Shown here: positions 1 through 6,627 of the stretch, one piece after another
Position numbering within the stretch: the stretch's first letter is position 1
How the letters are laid out: each line of letters starts with the position of its first letter
DNA from: Planctomycetales bacterium
GTDB lineage: Bacteria > Planctomycetota > Phycisphaerae > SM23-33
Length of the DNA stretch: 11,088 nt
Assembly (NCBI GenBank): GCA_030631085.1
Contig: DAOVLV010000024.1
Span: 1 to 11,088 of the forward strand
Direction of reading: 5' to 3'
Made by a program: the position numbers and the translations under genes
Notes under the pieces: generated by a model
Seen by the model: the letters and a program-made list of their open reading frames with translations, nothing else
Told to the model about the DNA's origin: nothing
Databases searched by the model: none

Positions 1-173
1 AGGCCGGCGAAGAGCAAACAACTTCGCTGGTCGGAGTCAGCATCTCCGAAGCCGAGAAGCAACTCATCAGCAACACGCTCAAGATGGTAGTCGGCAACCG
101 CTCCCAGGCCGCCAAAATCCTCGGCATCGGCGAGCGGACACTATATCGGAAAATAAAGGAATACGGACTGTAG
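1..173 (+). CDS. NtrC-type sigma-54 response regulator, C-terminal end (partial)
   Basis: This is the 3' end of a gene entering from the left edge, read from position 3 with a TAG stop at 171-173. The visible 56 residues contain the helix-turn-helix typical of the Fis-like (HTH_8) C-terminus of NtrC-family sigma-54 enhancer-binding proteins: an acidic helix start (SEAEKQLI), then NRSQAAKILGIGERTLYRKI and a short tail ending KEYGL. In that family this segment binds upstream enhancer sites, while a preceding AAA+ domain, outside this window, would remodel sigma-54 RNA polymerase. Only the DNA-binding end is visible, so the input domain (receiver, PAS, GAF or other) cannot be stated. A strong hairpin repeat starts directly at the stop codon. 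Confidence 0.85.
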   Translation, partial: AGEEQTTSLVGVSISEAEKQLISNTLKMVVGNRSQAAKILGIGERTLYRKIKEYGL

Positions 174-253
174 TAGGCTGGGCCGGAGCGAAGCGGAGGC
201 CCACCTTTTTGGAAGATTGAAGGTGGGCCTGCGCTTCGCTCCGGCCCAGCCTA
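174..253. repeat. Long palindromic hairpin repeat (34-bp arms)
   Basis: The left arm at 174-207 and right arm at 220-253 are reverse complements at 33 of 34 positions by direct reading, with a 12-nt loop. The arms contain the core CCGGAGCGAAGCGGAGG (183-199), which recurs exactly in the hairpin at 10677-10794. No T-run follows the right arm, so it is not a textbook intrinsic terminator, although so stable a stem immediately after a stop codon could end or stabilise the upstream transcript. The high arm identity suggests a recently spread or actively maintained dispersed repeat. Confidence 0.9.
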
Positions 254-453
254 CCGACTCTATGAAGCAGCGTGAACAGGCTATCTTGTTGCTGGAAAAG
301 GCCCGTCCCGGTTTAATCTGTTTATGGTCGGGAACGGTAACGTGGTGCCCCTGCCGGTCATGTTTTACTCTCTTTCATTGATGATTATCGTCGAAATGAG
401 GTGTTCATACCGGTGCAATTGTTTTCCGCCGGGCCTGGCGGTGGGAGATATTG

Positions 454-2739
454 ATGCAGAAGCGGGCGCGATGGTTTAGAATCTTTCCCGGTATGAAGGA
501 TGCGGATGCGATAAGTGAATTGTCTCCCGGCCTGGCCGGGCGGGTGCTGACGAGGGCGGCTGTGGTTGCCGCCATGGCGCTGGTAGTGGCCCTAGCCGTC
601 AGACCTATCGCCAGTTACGACGTCGGATACCACCTTGCCTACGGCCAACATTTCCTCGACACCGGCGAAATCGTTCAGACAAACCGCTTCGTCTATACGC
701 ACCTGGACCCTGACATCCTCGCCGATCCTGCCAACCTCGGCCCGGGCTGTCGATACGACAATGCCACCGATACCTATCACTTCGTCAACGCCAACTGGCT
801 CAGCCAGGTTGTTATGTCAGCCGCCTGGCGGGCAGGGGGTTCGACGGGGCTTGGGATACTTCAGGCCGGTATGATAGCGGCGATATTCCTTGTGGTCGTC
901 GCGACGATGCGCCGCGCCACGTGGCATGGCCGTCCCGGCCATGATTTCTTTTCTCACGGGCGAGACGCCCGTGCTACGGTTTCCTGGTATTGGATCGGAC
1001 CAGCAGTCGTCCTGGTTGCGTTGGCAGGCTATGAACGGTTCAACATCCGCCCGGAAGTATTCGGGTATCTGATTCTGGTGTTGCAATGGTGGTTGCTGGT
1101 TGGGACAAGCGTCGTCGTACGGTTCGACCGCGCTCACCGAAATCCGGCGACGGCTAAACGGGACTGGCGGCGAGTGGCGGGGGTGATTGGGCTTCAGATA
1201 CTCGCGGTTAATTTACACAGTTATTTCATACTCGGCGTAACGCTGGTCGGAGCGATGTTCACCGATATTTTCCTTCGCTGGTTATGGGCGCGGGCTGTAA
1301 CGCATGCAGACATGGCGGACCTTACGCCCCGACTGAAATGGTTCGGTATCGCGCTGGCTGGCGTCGTGCTCGCCTGCCTGGTCAATCCGTTCTTTATTCG
1401 TGGCGCAATCATGCCGATTGAGACGCTGCTGTTCATGGCAAAGCACAACATTATCGGTGGTACGCCAATGCCGGGCGAACGTCATCCCTGGGCGACGATA
1501 GGCGAGTTTTTCTCGCCGTTCGCCGAGGGTGTCCGCCAGACGCGCGTCATAACCGCATACTACGTCGTGCTTTGCGTTGCGGGTGTGGCAGGAGTGGTCG
1601 CCTTGATGCGTCGCCGGTGGGGTTGGGTGCTGGTGCTTGTGGGCATGACGCTTATTTCGACCCGGATGCGGCGTAATATCGCACCGGCTGCGATGATTAT
1701 CGTACCGCTGGCGATGATTATCCTGACGGATGGGTGGAATGCCTTGCGCGAAAAACTTGGCCTGAACAAACCCGCCAAGCCGTTGGCAGGACGGGCCGGC
1801 GCTGTTGTTGCGCTGGTTACCATTGCCCTTGCCGGATGGTGGACGATCTCGGTGGCCTCGAACCGCTTTTATTTTTCGGAGCGTCGGGCCTGGCGGTTTG
1901 GGTGGGGGGTTTCTGAAATCACTGTCCCGCTCAAAGCAGCCAGGTGGATTGATACCCACAAACCAGCAGGGAAAGTATTCTGCGACTACGGCGTTTCCTC
2001 CAACCTGATGTATTTCACCGACCCGCATCGGCGGGTTCCGGTGCTGACAAATACATGGGCGTATCCGCCTTATGTGATGAAGTGGGTTTCCGATTGCACG
2101 AATGGCCGCTGCGATTTCGAGCAGGCTGTGAGCGAATACGATATAGGTACAGTCGTCCTGCGTCTGGCTCACGATACCGCGCCGCTGATGAAGACGCTCG
2201 CCAAAAGCGAAGACTGGTCGGTTGCGGACATCGGCGTCTCGCACGTCGTTTTTCTCCGCCGGACGGGGACAAATGCTGAACTGGCGAAAAAACTGGGCAT
2301 TACCAAAAAGAATTTCGACGTTTCCGGACATATCGAACGCATCGGAAAAACCGACCCTCTGCGGGCCTGTGCCCTGCACAGCACGGCTACGCTGCTGTAC
2401 CGGATGGATTGGGGAAGGCACGCCATAACCGTCTGGCGAAAGTGCATTGAGATGAAGCCGGATTATTACGAAGCGATAGGCAGCCTCGGCATATGCCTTG
2501 CGCTGCGTGGGACCGGTAAGATGTTGCTCATGCAGGCGTATCAGCGCAACGGCAAACCGTCCCAGGCTAACCGCGCCCGTAGCGAAGGTTTGTCCGACTG
2601 GGCCGAGGCGGAAAAACTGTTCAAAGACGCACTGAAGATTAATCCCGATTACGACGATGCAGCCCGAAATCTCCGCCTGCTGCACAATCAGATGGCCTCC
2701 TTCAGGCGCGGCGTGATTATCATCCCGCAAATGCGGTGA
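454..2739 (+). CDS. Polytopic GT-C-like membrane protein with C-terminal TPR repeats
   Basis: This encodes a 761-residue integral membrane protein of no assigned function. I chose ATG 454 over the adjacent TTG 451 because GGGAG at 443-447 is better spaced from 454. After a basic N-terminus, a membrane segment (about 31-50) leads into DVGYH (56-60), a region ending NRF, and later ANWLSQ. This resembles the Asp-x-x-x-His extracytoplasmic loop of GT-C-fold glycosyltransferase-like proteins. About ten further hydrophobic segments run to about residue 463. A soluble, probably extracytoplasmic domain follows (about 465-635), then two TPR-like units (about 640-686 and 714-748, the latter with ALKINPDYDDAARNL). 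Residues about 158-176 are encoded by a palindromic repeat lying in a predicted loop. Transfer of a lipid-linked sugar is possible but unproven. The gene precedes apgM by 72 bp. Confidence 0.75.
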   Translation: MQKRARWFRIFPGMKDADAISELSPGLAGRVLTRAAVVAAMALVVALAVRPIASYDVGYHLAYGQHFLDTGEIVQTNRFVYTHLDPDILADPANLGPGCRYDNATDTYHFVNANWLSQVVMSAAWRAGGSTGLGILQAGMIAAIFLVVVATMRRATWHGRPGHDFFSHGRDARATVSWYWIGPAVVLVALAGYERFNIRPEVFGYLILVLQWWLLVGTSVVVRFDRAHRNPATAKRDWRRVAGVIGLQILAVNLHSYFILGVTLVGAMFTDIFLRWLWARAVTHADMADLTPRLKWFGIALAGVVLACLVNPFFIRGAIMPIETLLFMAKHNIIGGTPMPGERHPWATIGEFFSPFAEGVRQTRVITAYYVVLCVAGVAGVVALMRRRWGWVLVLVGMTLISTRMRRNIAPAAMIIVPLAMIILTDGWNALREKLGLNKPAKPLAGRAGAVVALVTIALAGWWTISVASNRFYFSERRAWRFGWGVSEITVPLKAARWIDTHKPAGKVFCDYGVSSNLMYFTDPHRRVPVLTNTWAYPPYVMKWVSDCTNGRCDFEQAVSEYDIGTVVLRLAHDTAPLMKTLAKSEDWSVADIGVSHVVFLRRTGTNAELAKKLGITKKNFDVSGHIERIGKTDPLRACALHSTATLLYRMDWGRHAITVWRKCIEMKPDYYEAIGSLGICLALRGTGKMLLMQAYQRNGKPSQANRARSEGLSDWAEAEKLFKDALKINPDYDDAARNLRLLHNQMASFRRGVIIIPQMR
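925..973. repeat. Paired short palindromes inside a coding region
   Basis: Two perfect palindromes lie 11 bp apart. The first has 8-bp arms CATGGCCG (925-932) and CGGCCATG (936-943) with a 3-nt loop. The second has arms CACGGGCG (955-962) and CGCCCGTG (966-973), also with a 3-nt loop. Read in frame they give HGRPGH and SHGRDARAT in the membrane protein. I recall the HGRDARAT peptide from many unrelated small planctomycete and verrucomicrobial annotations, which is consistent with a dispersed repeat rather than protein-specific sequence; that recollection needs a database check. Confidence 0.8.
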
Positions 2740-2811
2740 AACTGGACAGACCGGGGCGAGTGCGATACGCTTGGGGTGTTAACGAATTATTGCAATGAAA
2801 GGTGTCCGACA

Positions 2812-4029
2812 ATGTACGAAGACGTTTATGGACAGGTAATCTCTTCTCTGGCGACTGAAAATGACAAGCGTATCGTCCTGCTGGTGATGGACGGCGTGGG
2901 CGACTGCGATAACGACGGCAACGGTACCGCCCTCCAACAGGCGAAAACGCCCAACATGGATGCCCTTGCATCTCGAAGCGCACTCGGTCAGCACAAACCG
3001 ATTGCCACTGGAATCACCCCCGGCTCCGGCCCTGGGCATCTGTCGCTGTTCGGATATGACCCGCTCGTCTATCAGGTAGGGCGCGGCGTCCTCAGCGCGC
3101 TGGGAATCGAATTCCCCCTGGAAAAGACCGACGTAGCCGCCCGTCTGAACTTCTGCACAATCGACGCCGACGGAAACGTTACCGACCGCCGGGCAGGACG
3201 AATCGGCGACGACGTAAATAAACGCGTACTGGAGAAGATTCGCAAAGGCCTCAAGCCGCCTGCCGGTGTCGAAGTGCTCTTCGAGACGGTGGCTGAGCAT
3301 CGGGCGTTGATGGTGCTTCGCGGCCAAGGGCTTGACGACGACATAGGCGATACGGACCCGCAGGCCGTCGGCGTCCCTGCTTTATCACCGGCCAGGAGGC
3401 CTCATGATAAATCCAAAACCGCGAAAATCGCCGAAGAGGTAATCAACCAGGTCCGGAAAATCCTGGCTGACGAACCGCAGGCCAATATGATCCTCGCTCG
3501 CGGATTTGCGAAGTGGCCTGATTGGCCTACGTTCCCGGAACGGTACAAACTTAACCCTGCCGCCGTGGCGGGTTATCCGATGTATCGCGGCGTTGCCCGC
3601 CTGGTGGGAATCCCTGTCGTGTCCCAGCCGACCACCGCTGCCGACATCTGCGCCGAGGCCGTCAAGACTATGGGCGACCACACCTTCATATTCGCCCATT
3701 TCAAATACACCGACAAGACCGGCGAGGACGGCGACCTGCCCGGAAAGATCGCGCGAATCGAGGAGATGGACGCTGCCCTTCCGACGCTGCTGGCCGCTGA
3801 CCCGGACGTGCTGATAATCACCGGTGACCACTCAACACCGCCGTCGATGAAGGCCCACAGTTGGCATCCGGTTCCGATACTGATGAAGGCCCCGCACCTC
3901 CGCGGCGGCGGACCTGGGAAGTTCGACGACATCGCCTGCCGGAGCGGCGAAATCGGAACCATCAGCGGAAAAGAACTCATGCCCCTGGCAATGGCCCACG
4001 CCGGAAAACTCGAAAAATTCGGCGCGTGA
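2812..4029 (+). CDS. apgM: Cofactor-independent phosphoglycerate mutase, archaeal type
   Basis: This is a 405-residue enzyme of the alkaline phosphatase superfamily that interconverts 3- and 2-phosphoglycerate in glycolysis and gluconeogenesis, in the cytoplasm. Start ATG 2812 is preferred over GTG 2776 because GAAAGG (2797-2802) lies 9 nt upstream. Visible motifs are VMDGVGD (metal ligand D27), TPGSGPGHLSLFGYDP (likely nucleophile S72), AKWPDWPTF and YPMYRGVARLVGIPVV in the substrate-binding part, YTDKTGEDGD (D301, E305), and GDHSTP followed by HSWHPVP (D339, H340, H349). Length and motif order fit the apgM family rather than the longer bacterial gpmI. The position of the second-metal His in other superfamily members is Glu here (E305). 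The N-terminus carries about 19 extra residues before the first strand. The next gene starts 9 bp downstream, suggesting co-transcription. Confidence 0.92.
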   Translation: MYEDVYGQVISSLATENDKRIVLLVMDGVGDCDNDGNGTALQQAKTPNMDALASRSALGQHKPIATGITPGSGPGHLSLFGYDPLVYQVGRGVLSALGIEFPLEKTDVAARLNFCTIDADGNVTDRRAGRIGDDVNKRVLEKIRKGLKPPAGVEVLFETVAEHRALMVLRGQGLDDDIGDTDPQAVGVPALSPARRPHDKSKTAKIAEEVINQVRKILADEPQANMILARGFAKWPDWPTFPERYKLNPAAVAGYPMYRGVARLVGIPVVSQPTTAADICAEAVKTMGDHTFIFAHFKYTDKTGEDGDLPGKIARIEEMDAALPTLLAADPDVLIITGDHSTPPSMKAHSWHPVPILMKAPHLRGGGPGKFDDIACRSGEIGTISGKELMPLAMAHAGKLEKFGA

Positions 4030-4038
4030 TCAGCAAAG

Positions 4039-4542
4039 ATGCAAGGGATGAAAAGCGACATTATGCGGTCTATTGCCATCGTGGCAGTCATCTTTGTTGT
4101 GCTGGCACTATTAGGCGGGGTGGTCTTCTTTCTTATCCTTAACGAGATCGGGGAAGAATTTTGGACCTCGATGGACAATTGGAAACAGGAAGATGTGCCG
4201 TGGGTGGAATGTCCGGTTCACGAATTTGGTGATGGGCTGAAGGTAGCTATCCATTTCCAACACGCTCACCCATTCCTGGCGGAATTCTATAGAAAACTTG
4301 TTGTTACGAAGCCGGGTGGTGAAATTGTGGAAATGGAACTACCCATGAACACAGGCGGAAAGACGAACATAAAGGTTTATGGACGAGTAACCGCCGATTT
4401 TAAGTCAATCGGATTTCGCGATAAATACATGCACGAATCCTTCGATTTGAGTGTTTTACCGCCTACGCAGGCAGATCCCTCGGGAATGGAATTTTGGGGA
4501 CACATCGGCGCAGACCAGAAATTCGTCAGGGCGAAGCAATAA
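4039..4542 (+). CDS. Small membrane-anchored protein of unknown function
   Basis: The product is about 167 residues and I do not recognise the family. A single hydrophobic helix (about residues 11-34, SIAIVAVIF through VVFFLIL) lies near the N-terminus after a short charged segment, consistent with a signal anchor. The remaining 130 residues would face outside the cytoplasm. That part is mixed in composition, contains HAHPF and GMEFWGH, and looks like a compact beta-rich domain, with no catalytic signature visible. The start is uncertain: ATG 4039, ATG 4048 and ATG 4063 are in frame, and an AAGGGA/AAAAG stretch at 4043-4055 could serve the last. It begins 9 bp after apgM, so transcription with that gene is likely, but a functional link is not evident. 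Base composition is more AT-rich than apgM. Confidence 0.65.
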   Translation: MQGMKSDIMRSIAIVAVIFVVLALLGGVVFFLILNEIGEEFWTSMDNWKQEDVPWVECPVHEFGDGLKVAIHFQHAHPFLAEFYRKLVVTKPGGEIVEMELPMNTGGKTNIKVYGRVTADFKSIGFRDKYMHESFDLSVLPPTQADPSGMEFWGHIGADQKFVRAKQ

Positions 4543-4571
4543 AGGGACAAACACAATCGATAAGAAGATAC

Positions 4572-4601
4572 TCGACGCAACGGTCGTCCGAATGGTATAA
4601 T
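4572..4601 (+). promoter_or_regulatory. Sigma-70-type promoter of the toxin-antitoxin operon
   Basis: A perfect -10 box TATAAT (4596-4601) is preceded by TCGACG (4572-4577, four of six matches to TTGACA) with an 18-bp spacer. This places transcription start near 4608, about 24 nt before the antitoxin ATG. The -10 box sits within an imperfect dyad (ATG at 4592-4594 and CAT at 4602-4604), which could be an autoregulatory operator because such antitoxins usually repress their own promoter. The operator idea is weak. The promoter call is reasonable by sequence. Confidence 0.6.
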
Positions 4602-4631
4602 CATATTTGCGGATCAGATGAGGATGTCGCA

Positions 4632-4823
4632 ATGAAAACCGAGCATGAACGATACATAGTTGACGATAACGGCAGCAGGACTGCTGTGATTCTCCCTGTC
4701 GAGCGGTACGAGCATCTGCTGGAGGACTTGCATGATCTGGCGGTTGTGGCTGAACGCCGGGATGAACAAACCATCGATATGGAAGAAATGAAACGCCGGC
4801 TGAGGGAAGATGGAACCCTATAA
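4632..4823 (+). CDS. Phd/YefM-like type II antitoxin
   Basis: The product is a 63-residue antitoxin expected to bind and neutralise the toxin encoded immediately downstream and to repress the shared promoter. ATG 4632 has a good Shine-Dalgarno sequence, GAGGA at 4620-4624, with 7-nt spacing. The short N-terminal half contains RTAVILPVERYEHLLEDL, matching the strand-helix pattern (val/ile-leu-pro followed by Tyr and an acidic helix) of Phd/YefM-type antitoxins. The C-terminal half is highly charged (AERRDEQ, then EEMKRRLREDG), as expected for the toxin-wrapping segment. Its last 14 nt overlap the toxin start, which implies coupled translation. The protein is somewhat shorter than typical YefM/Phd members, so assignment to the RelB/StbD side of the superfamily is also possible. 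Confidence 0.82.
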   Translation: MKTEHERYIVDDNGSRTAVILPVERYEHLLEDLHDLAVVAERRDEQTIDMEEMKRRLREDGTL

Positions 4824-5076
4824 CATCATTTTTAAACCATCTGTCAAAAAGGACTTAAAGCGTCTGGATCGTAAATTAGTCGGGCGCATTATTGACAGAA
4901 TTGCGAGGCTTGGGGACGAACCTCTTTGCCGTGGGGCGATTAAACTGTCGGGTAGCAAATTTCTTTATCGCATCCGGGTTGGTGAATATCGCATTGTTTA
5001 TCAGGTCGATTCTCTTTCCAAAGAGATAGTTATTCATTACGTTCGTCACCGCCGTGAAGTCTGCCGGGATTTGTAA
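4810..5076 (+). CDS. RelE/ParE-family toxin
   Basis: This is an 88-residue toxin of the RelE/ParE superfamily. RelE members cut mRNA on the ribosome and ParE members poison gyrase. The family pattern is visible in order: basic helical part KKDLKRLDRKLVGRI (13-27), a second helix, KLSGSKFLYRIRVGEYRIVYQVD (45-67) forming the central strands, and the C-terminal VRHRREVCR (78-86). The SGxxxxYRIRxGxYRIxY pattern favours RelE-type mRNA interferases. Position 85, normally Tyr in the common HRREVYR ending, is Cys (codon TGC), which may weaken activity. The start ATG 4810 overlaps the antitoxin's end by 14 nt, with GAGGGA just upstream at 4802-4807. The gene appears intact, and antitoxin plus toxin form a two-gene operon. 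Confidence 0.85.
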   Translation: MEPYNIIFKPSVKKDLKRLDRKLVGRIIDRIARLGDEPLCRGAIKLSGSKFLYRIRVGEYRIVYQVDSLSKEIVIHYVRHRREVCRDL

Positions 5077-5108
5077 TCAATAAGCGGCGAGTGGCTTGGT
5101 TGCCTGCC

Positions 5109-5161
5109 CACCCCCGCCTACCTGCGGCAAGCAGGCAGGTCCGGTAGGTAGGCGGGCGGTG
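5109..5161. repeat. REP-like palindromic element
   Basis: Arms CCCGCCTACC (5113-5122) and GGTAGGCGGG (5147-5156) are perfect complements. They extend outward by CACC and GGTG if one C (5157) is bulged. The interior holds a second small hairpin, CCTGC (5121-5125) with GCAGG (5131-5135), and tandem copies of CAGG and GGTA, so alternative folds compete. No T-run follows. It sits in the 169-bp gap between the toxin and the sulfatase-like gene, and its sequence is unrelated to the hairpins at 174 and 10677. It looks like an independent dispersed palindromic repeat family. Confidence 0.75.
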
Positions 5162-5220
5162 TTTGCCTGTTCCTTGGGGGCGGCCACGTTTGCACCGGAT
5201 AAGTTCGGAGCATAAACATT

Positions 5221-5241
5221 TTTGATTTTCGATTGACGAAT
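5221..5241. repeat. Three degenerate heptamers before the sulfatase-like gene
   Basis: The segment can be read as TTTGATT, TTCGATT and GACGAAT, three diverged 7-nt units ending 4 nt before ATG 5246. The unit TTCGATT recurs in the hairpin at 6628-6680. It may be a remnant of the heptamer-type repeats seen at 7481-7588, but with only three imperfect units chance is possible. Confidence 0.3.
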
Positions 5242-5245
5242 AGGG

Positions 5246-6598
5246 ATGAAGACGAGCAAAAGAAACATGGTGTTCATTGTGTTGGACACCCTCAGGGCCG
5301 ATCACCTTTCCTGTTACGGATACTTCCGGAAAACCGATCCCCGGATAAGGGACATTGCCGCCGAGGGCGTCCGCTTCAGCGATTTCTTCGCATCGGGGAT
5401 CGCCACCGGTCCGGGTTTTACCAGCATCGTAACGGGCCTGCCCCCAATAAGAAACGGATACTACATCACCCCGTGGAACAAGCCCAACACCGAGCAACTC
5501 GACGACAACATCCCCACGATGGCCGAGATATTTCAGCACAACGGCTACCAGACCGCGGCGGTGGACAACCTGGTCAACTTCCGGAGCCACATGAAGCACT
5601 TCGTCAGGGGCTATGAGTACTACATGAACGCGACCGGAAGTCCCTACTGGGTGCACCACCACGTTACCGCCGAGAAGATTAATGCGATGGCTCTTCCCTG
5701 GCTTGCCGACCGCGCCGAGCCGCCGTTTTTCCTGTTCCTGCACTATTGGGACCCGCACATGCCATACAATCAGCCGGCTGAATATCGCCGGTTCTGGCGG
5801 CACGAGTCAGGCTCGACGAATGACCTTCAGGTTCGCAGGGCCGACGCCGGTTACGACTATGTCCCCGGATGGGGCCGGCTCGGCGACATCGAAGAAGACG
5901 AGAAGGTCATAGAGGTCGAGGGGGAGACCTTCAGGCGTTCGATGGACCTCTACGACGGGGAGGTCAGTTACGCCGACGACGCCGTAGGCCGGGTCTATGA
6001 CCTGCTGAAGAAGAAGGACCTGCTCGAAGAAACCATCCTCGTAATCACCGCCGATCACGGTGAGCAACTCGGTCAGCACGGCCTGTGGGGCCACGACGGC
6101 CTCCACGATGCGGTCATCCGCATTCCCCTCGTCATCAGGGTGCCCGGGCAATTACCCGCGGGCAAGGTAATCGAAGGATTCGCCCAGCATGCCGACCTCC
6201 TGCCGACGGTGATGGAACTGGCCGGTATTGAGGACATCCCCGACTTCGACGGCGAAGCCGCCGTAAAGAGCATGGGCGAATTCGAGGGAAAGCCCCTGTC
6301 GCGTCTGGCGGCAGGCGAAACCTTCAGAGAGAAGATCTTTGTCGAGAGCAACAACTCACGTGCGGTCAGGGATCGGCAGTGGAAGTTCATTTACCGGATG
6401 GATACTCAACAGACGGAGTTTTACCACGTCACCGCCGACCCGATGGAGTGCGAAAACCTCGCCGGGCAAGGATTGGACGAGGAAAGGCAGATGAAAGAGG
6501 CCTTGTTCTCCTGGGTGGACCTGTCCCTGAAGGGCGAGACCGACCCCATGCGCCCTCAGACGCCAGACCACCAGGAACGCGAGTACAGGGACCTTTAG
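5246..6598 (+). CDS. Sulfatase-fold hydrolase with Thr at the nucleophile position
   Basis: This 450-residue protein belongs to the sulfatase branch of the alkaline phosphatase superfamily. Visible features are VFIVLDTLRADHLSCYGY (9-26, metal ligand D14), the nucleophile region TGPGFTSIVTG (54-64), FLHYWDPHMPY in mid-protein, and TADHGEQLGQHGLWGHDG (D270, H271 as metal ligands) followed by RIPLVIRVPG. A C-terminal part (IYRMDTQQTEFYHVTADPME) is typical of sulfatases. In true sulfatases the nucleophile region reads CxPxR, where Cys becomes formylglycine. Here it is T-G-P-G-F, so a Thr nucleophile and a phosphoesterase or phosphotransfer reaction are as likely as sulfate-ester hydrolysis. No signal peptide is visible, so a cytoplasmic location is likely. 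The Shine-Dalgarno-like AGGG at 5242-5245 abuts ATG 5246, and ATG 5267 is a possible alternative start. A dyad with a T-run follows the gene. Confidence 0.85.
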   Translation: MKTSKRNMVFIVLDTLRADHLSCYGYFRKTDPRIRDIAAEGVRFSDFFASGIATGPGFTSIVTGLPPIRNGYYITPWNKPNTEQLDDNIPTMAEIFQHNGYQTAAVDNLVNFRSHMKHFVRGYEYYMNATGSPYWVHHHVTAEKINAMALPWLADRAEPPFFLFLHYWDPHMPYNQPAEYRRFWRHESGSTNDLQVRRADAGYDYVPGWGRLGDIEEDEKVIEVEGETFRRSMDLYDGEVSYADDAVGRVYDLLKKKDLLEETILVITADHGEQLGQHGLWGHDGLHDAVIRIPLVIRVPGQLPAGKVIEGFAQHADLLPTVMELAGIEDIPDFDGEAAVKSMGEFEGKPLSRLAAGETFREKIFVESNNSRAVRDRQWKFIYRMDTQQTEFYHVTADPMECENLAGQGLDEERQMKEALFSWVDLSLKGETDPMRPQTPDHQEREYRDL

Positions 6599-6627
6599 CG
6601 GATTAGAAATAAAGTGGAAGAAGAAAT

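Noticed and set aside
174..253. The hairpin as a rho-independent terminator of the regulator gene.
   Set aside because: There is no T-run after the right arm; the only T-tract is in the loop. It was annotated as a repeat instead.
289..317. TTGCTG, 17-bp spacer and TTTAAT as a promoter for the membrane protein gene.
   Set aside because: Only three of six -35 bases match and the leader would be over 120 nt. Too weak to annotate.
262..381. A 39-codon + strand frame beginning MKQREQAILLLEKA.
   Set aside because: The first 14 residues look protein-like, but there is no ribosome site, and the remainder is low-plausibility sequence rich in Cys and Trp. It could be a decayed gene start; not enough to call.
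1282..2730. A 482-codon open frame on the - strand.
   Set aside because: It lies entirely opposite the membrane protein gene. Its translation is rich in Arg, His and Pro without domains, while the + strand shows clear membrane segments and TPRs. It is a shadow frame.
5030..5803. A 257-codon open frame on the - strand spanning the toxin end and sulfatase-like start.
   Set aside because: It overlaps two well-supported + strand genes, crosses the palindromic repeat and has no recognisable motif.
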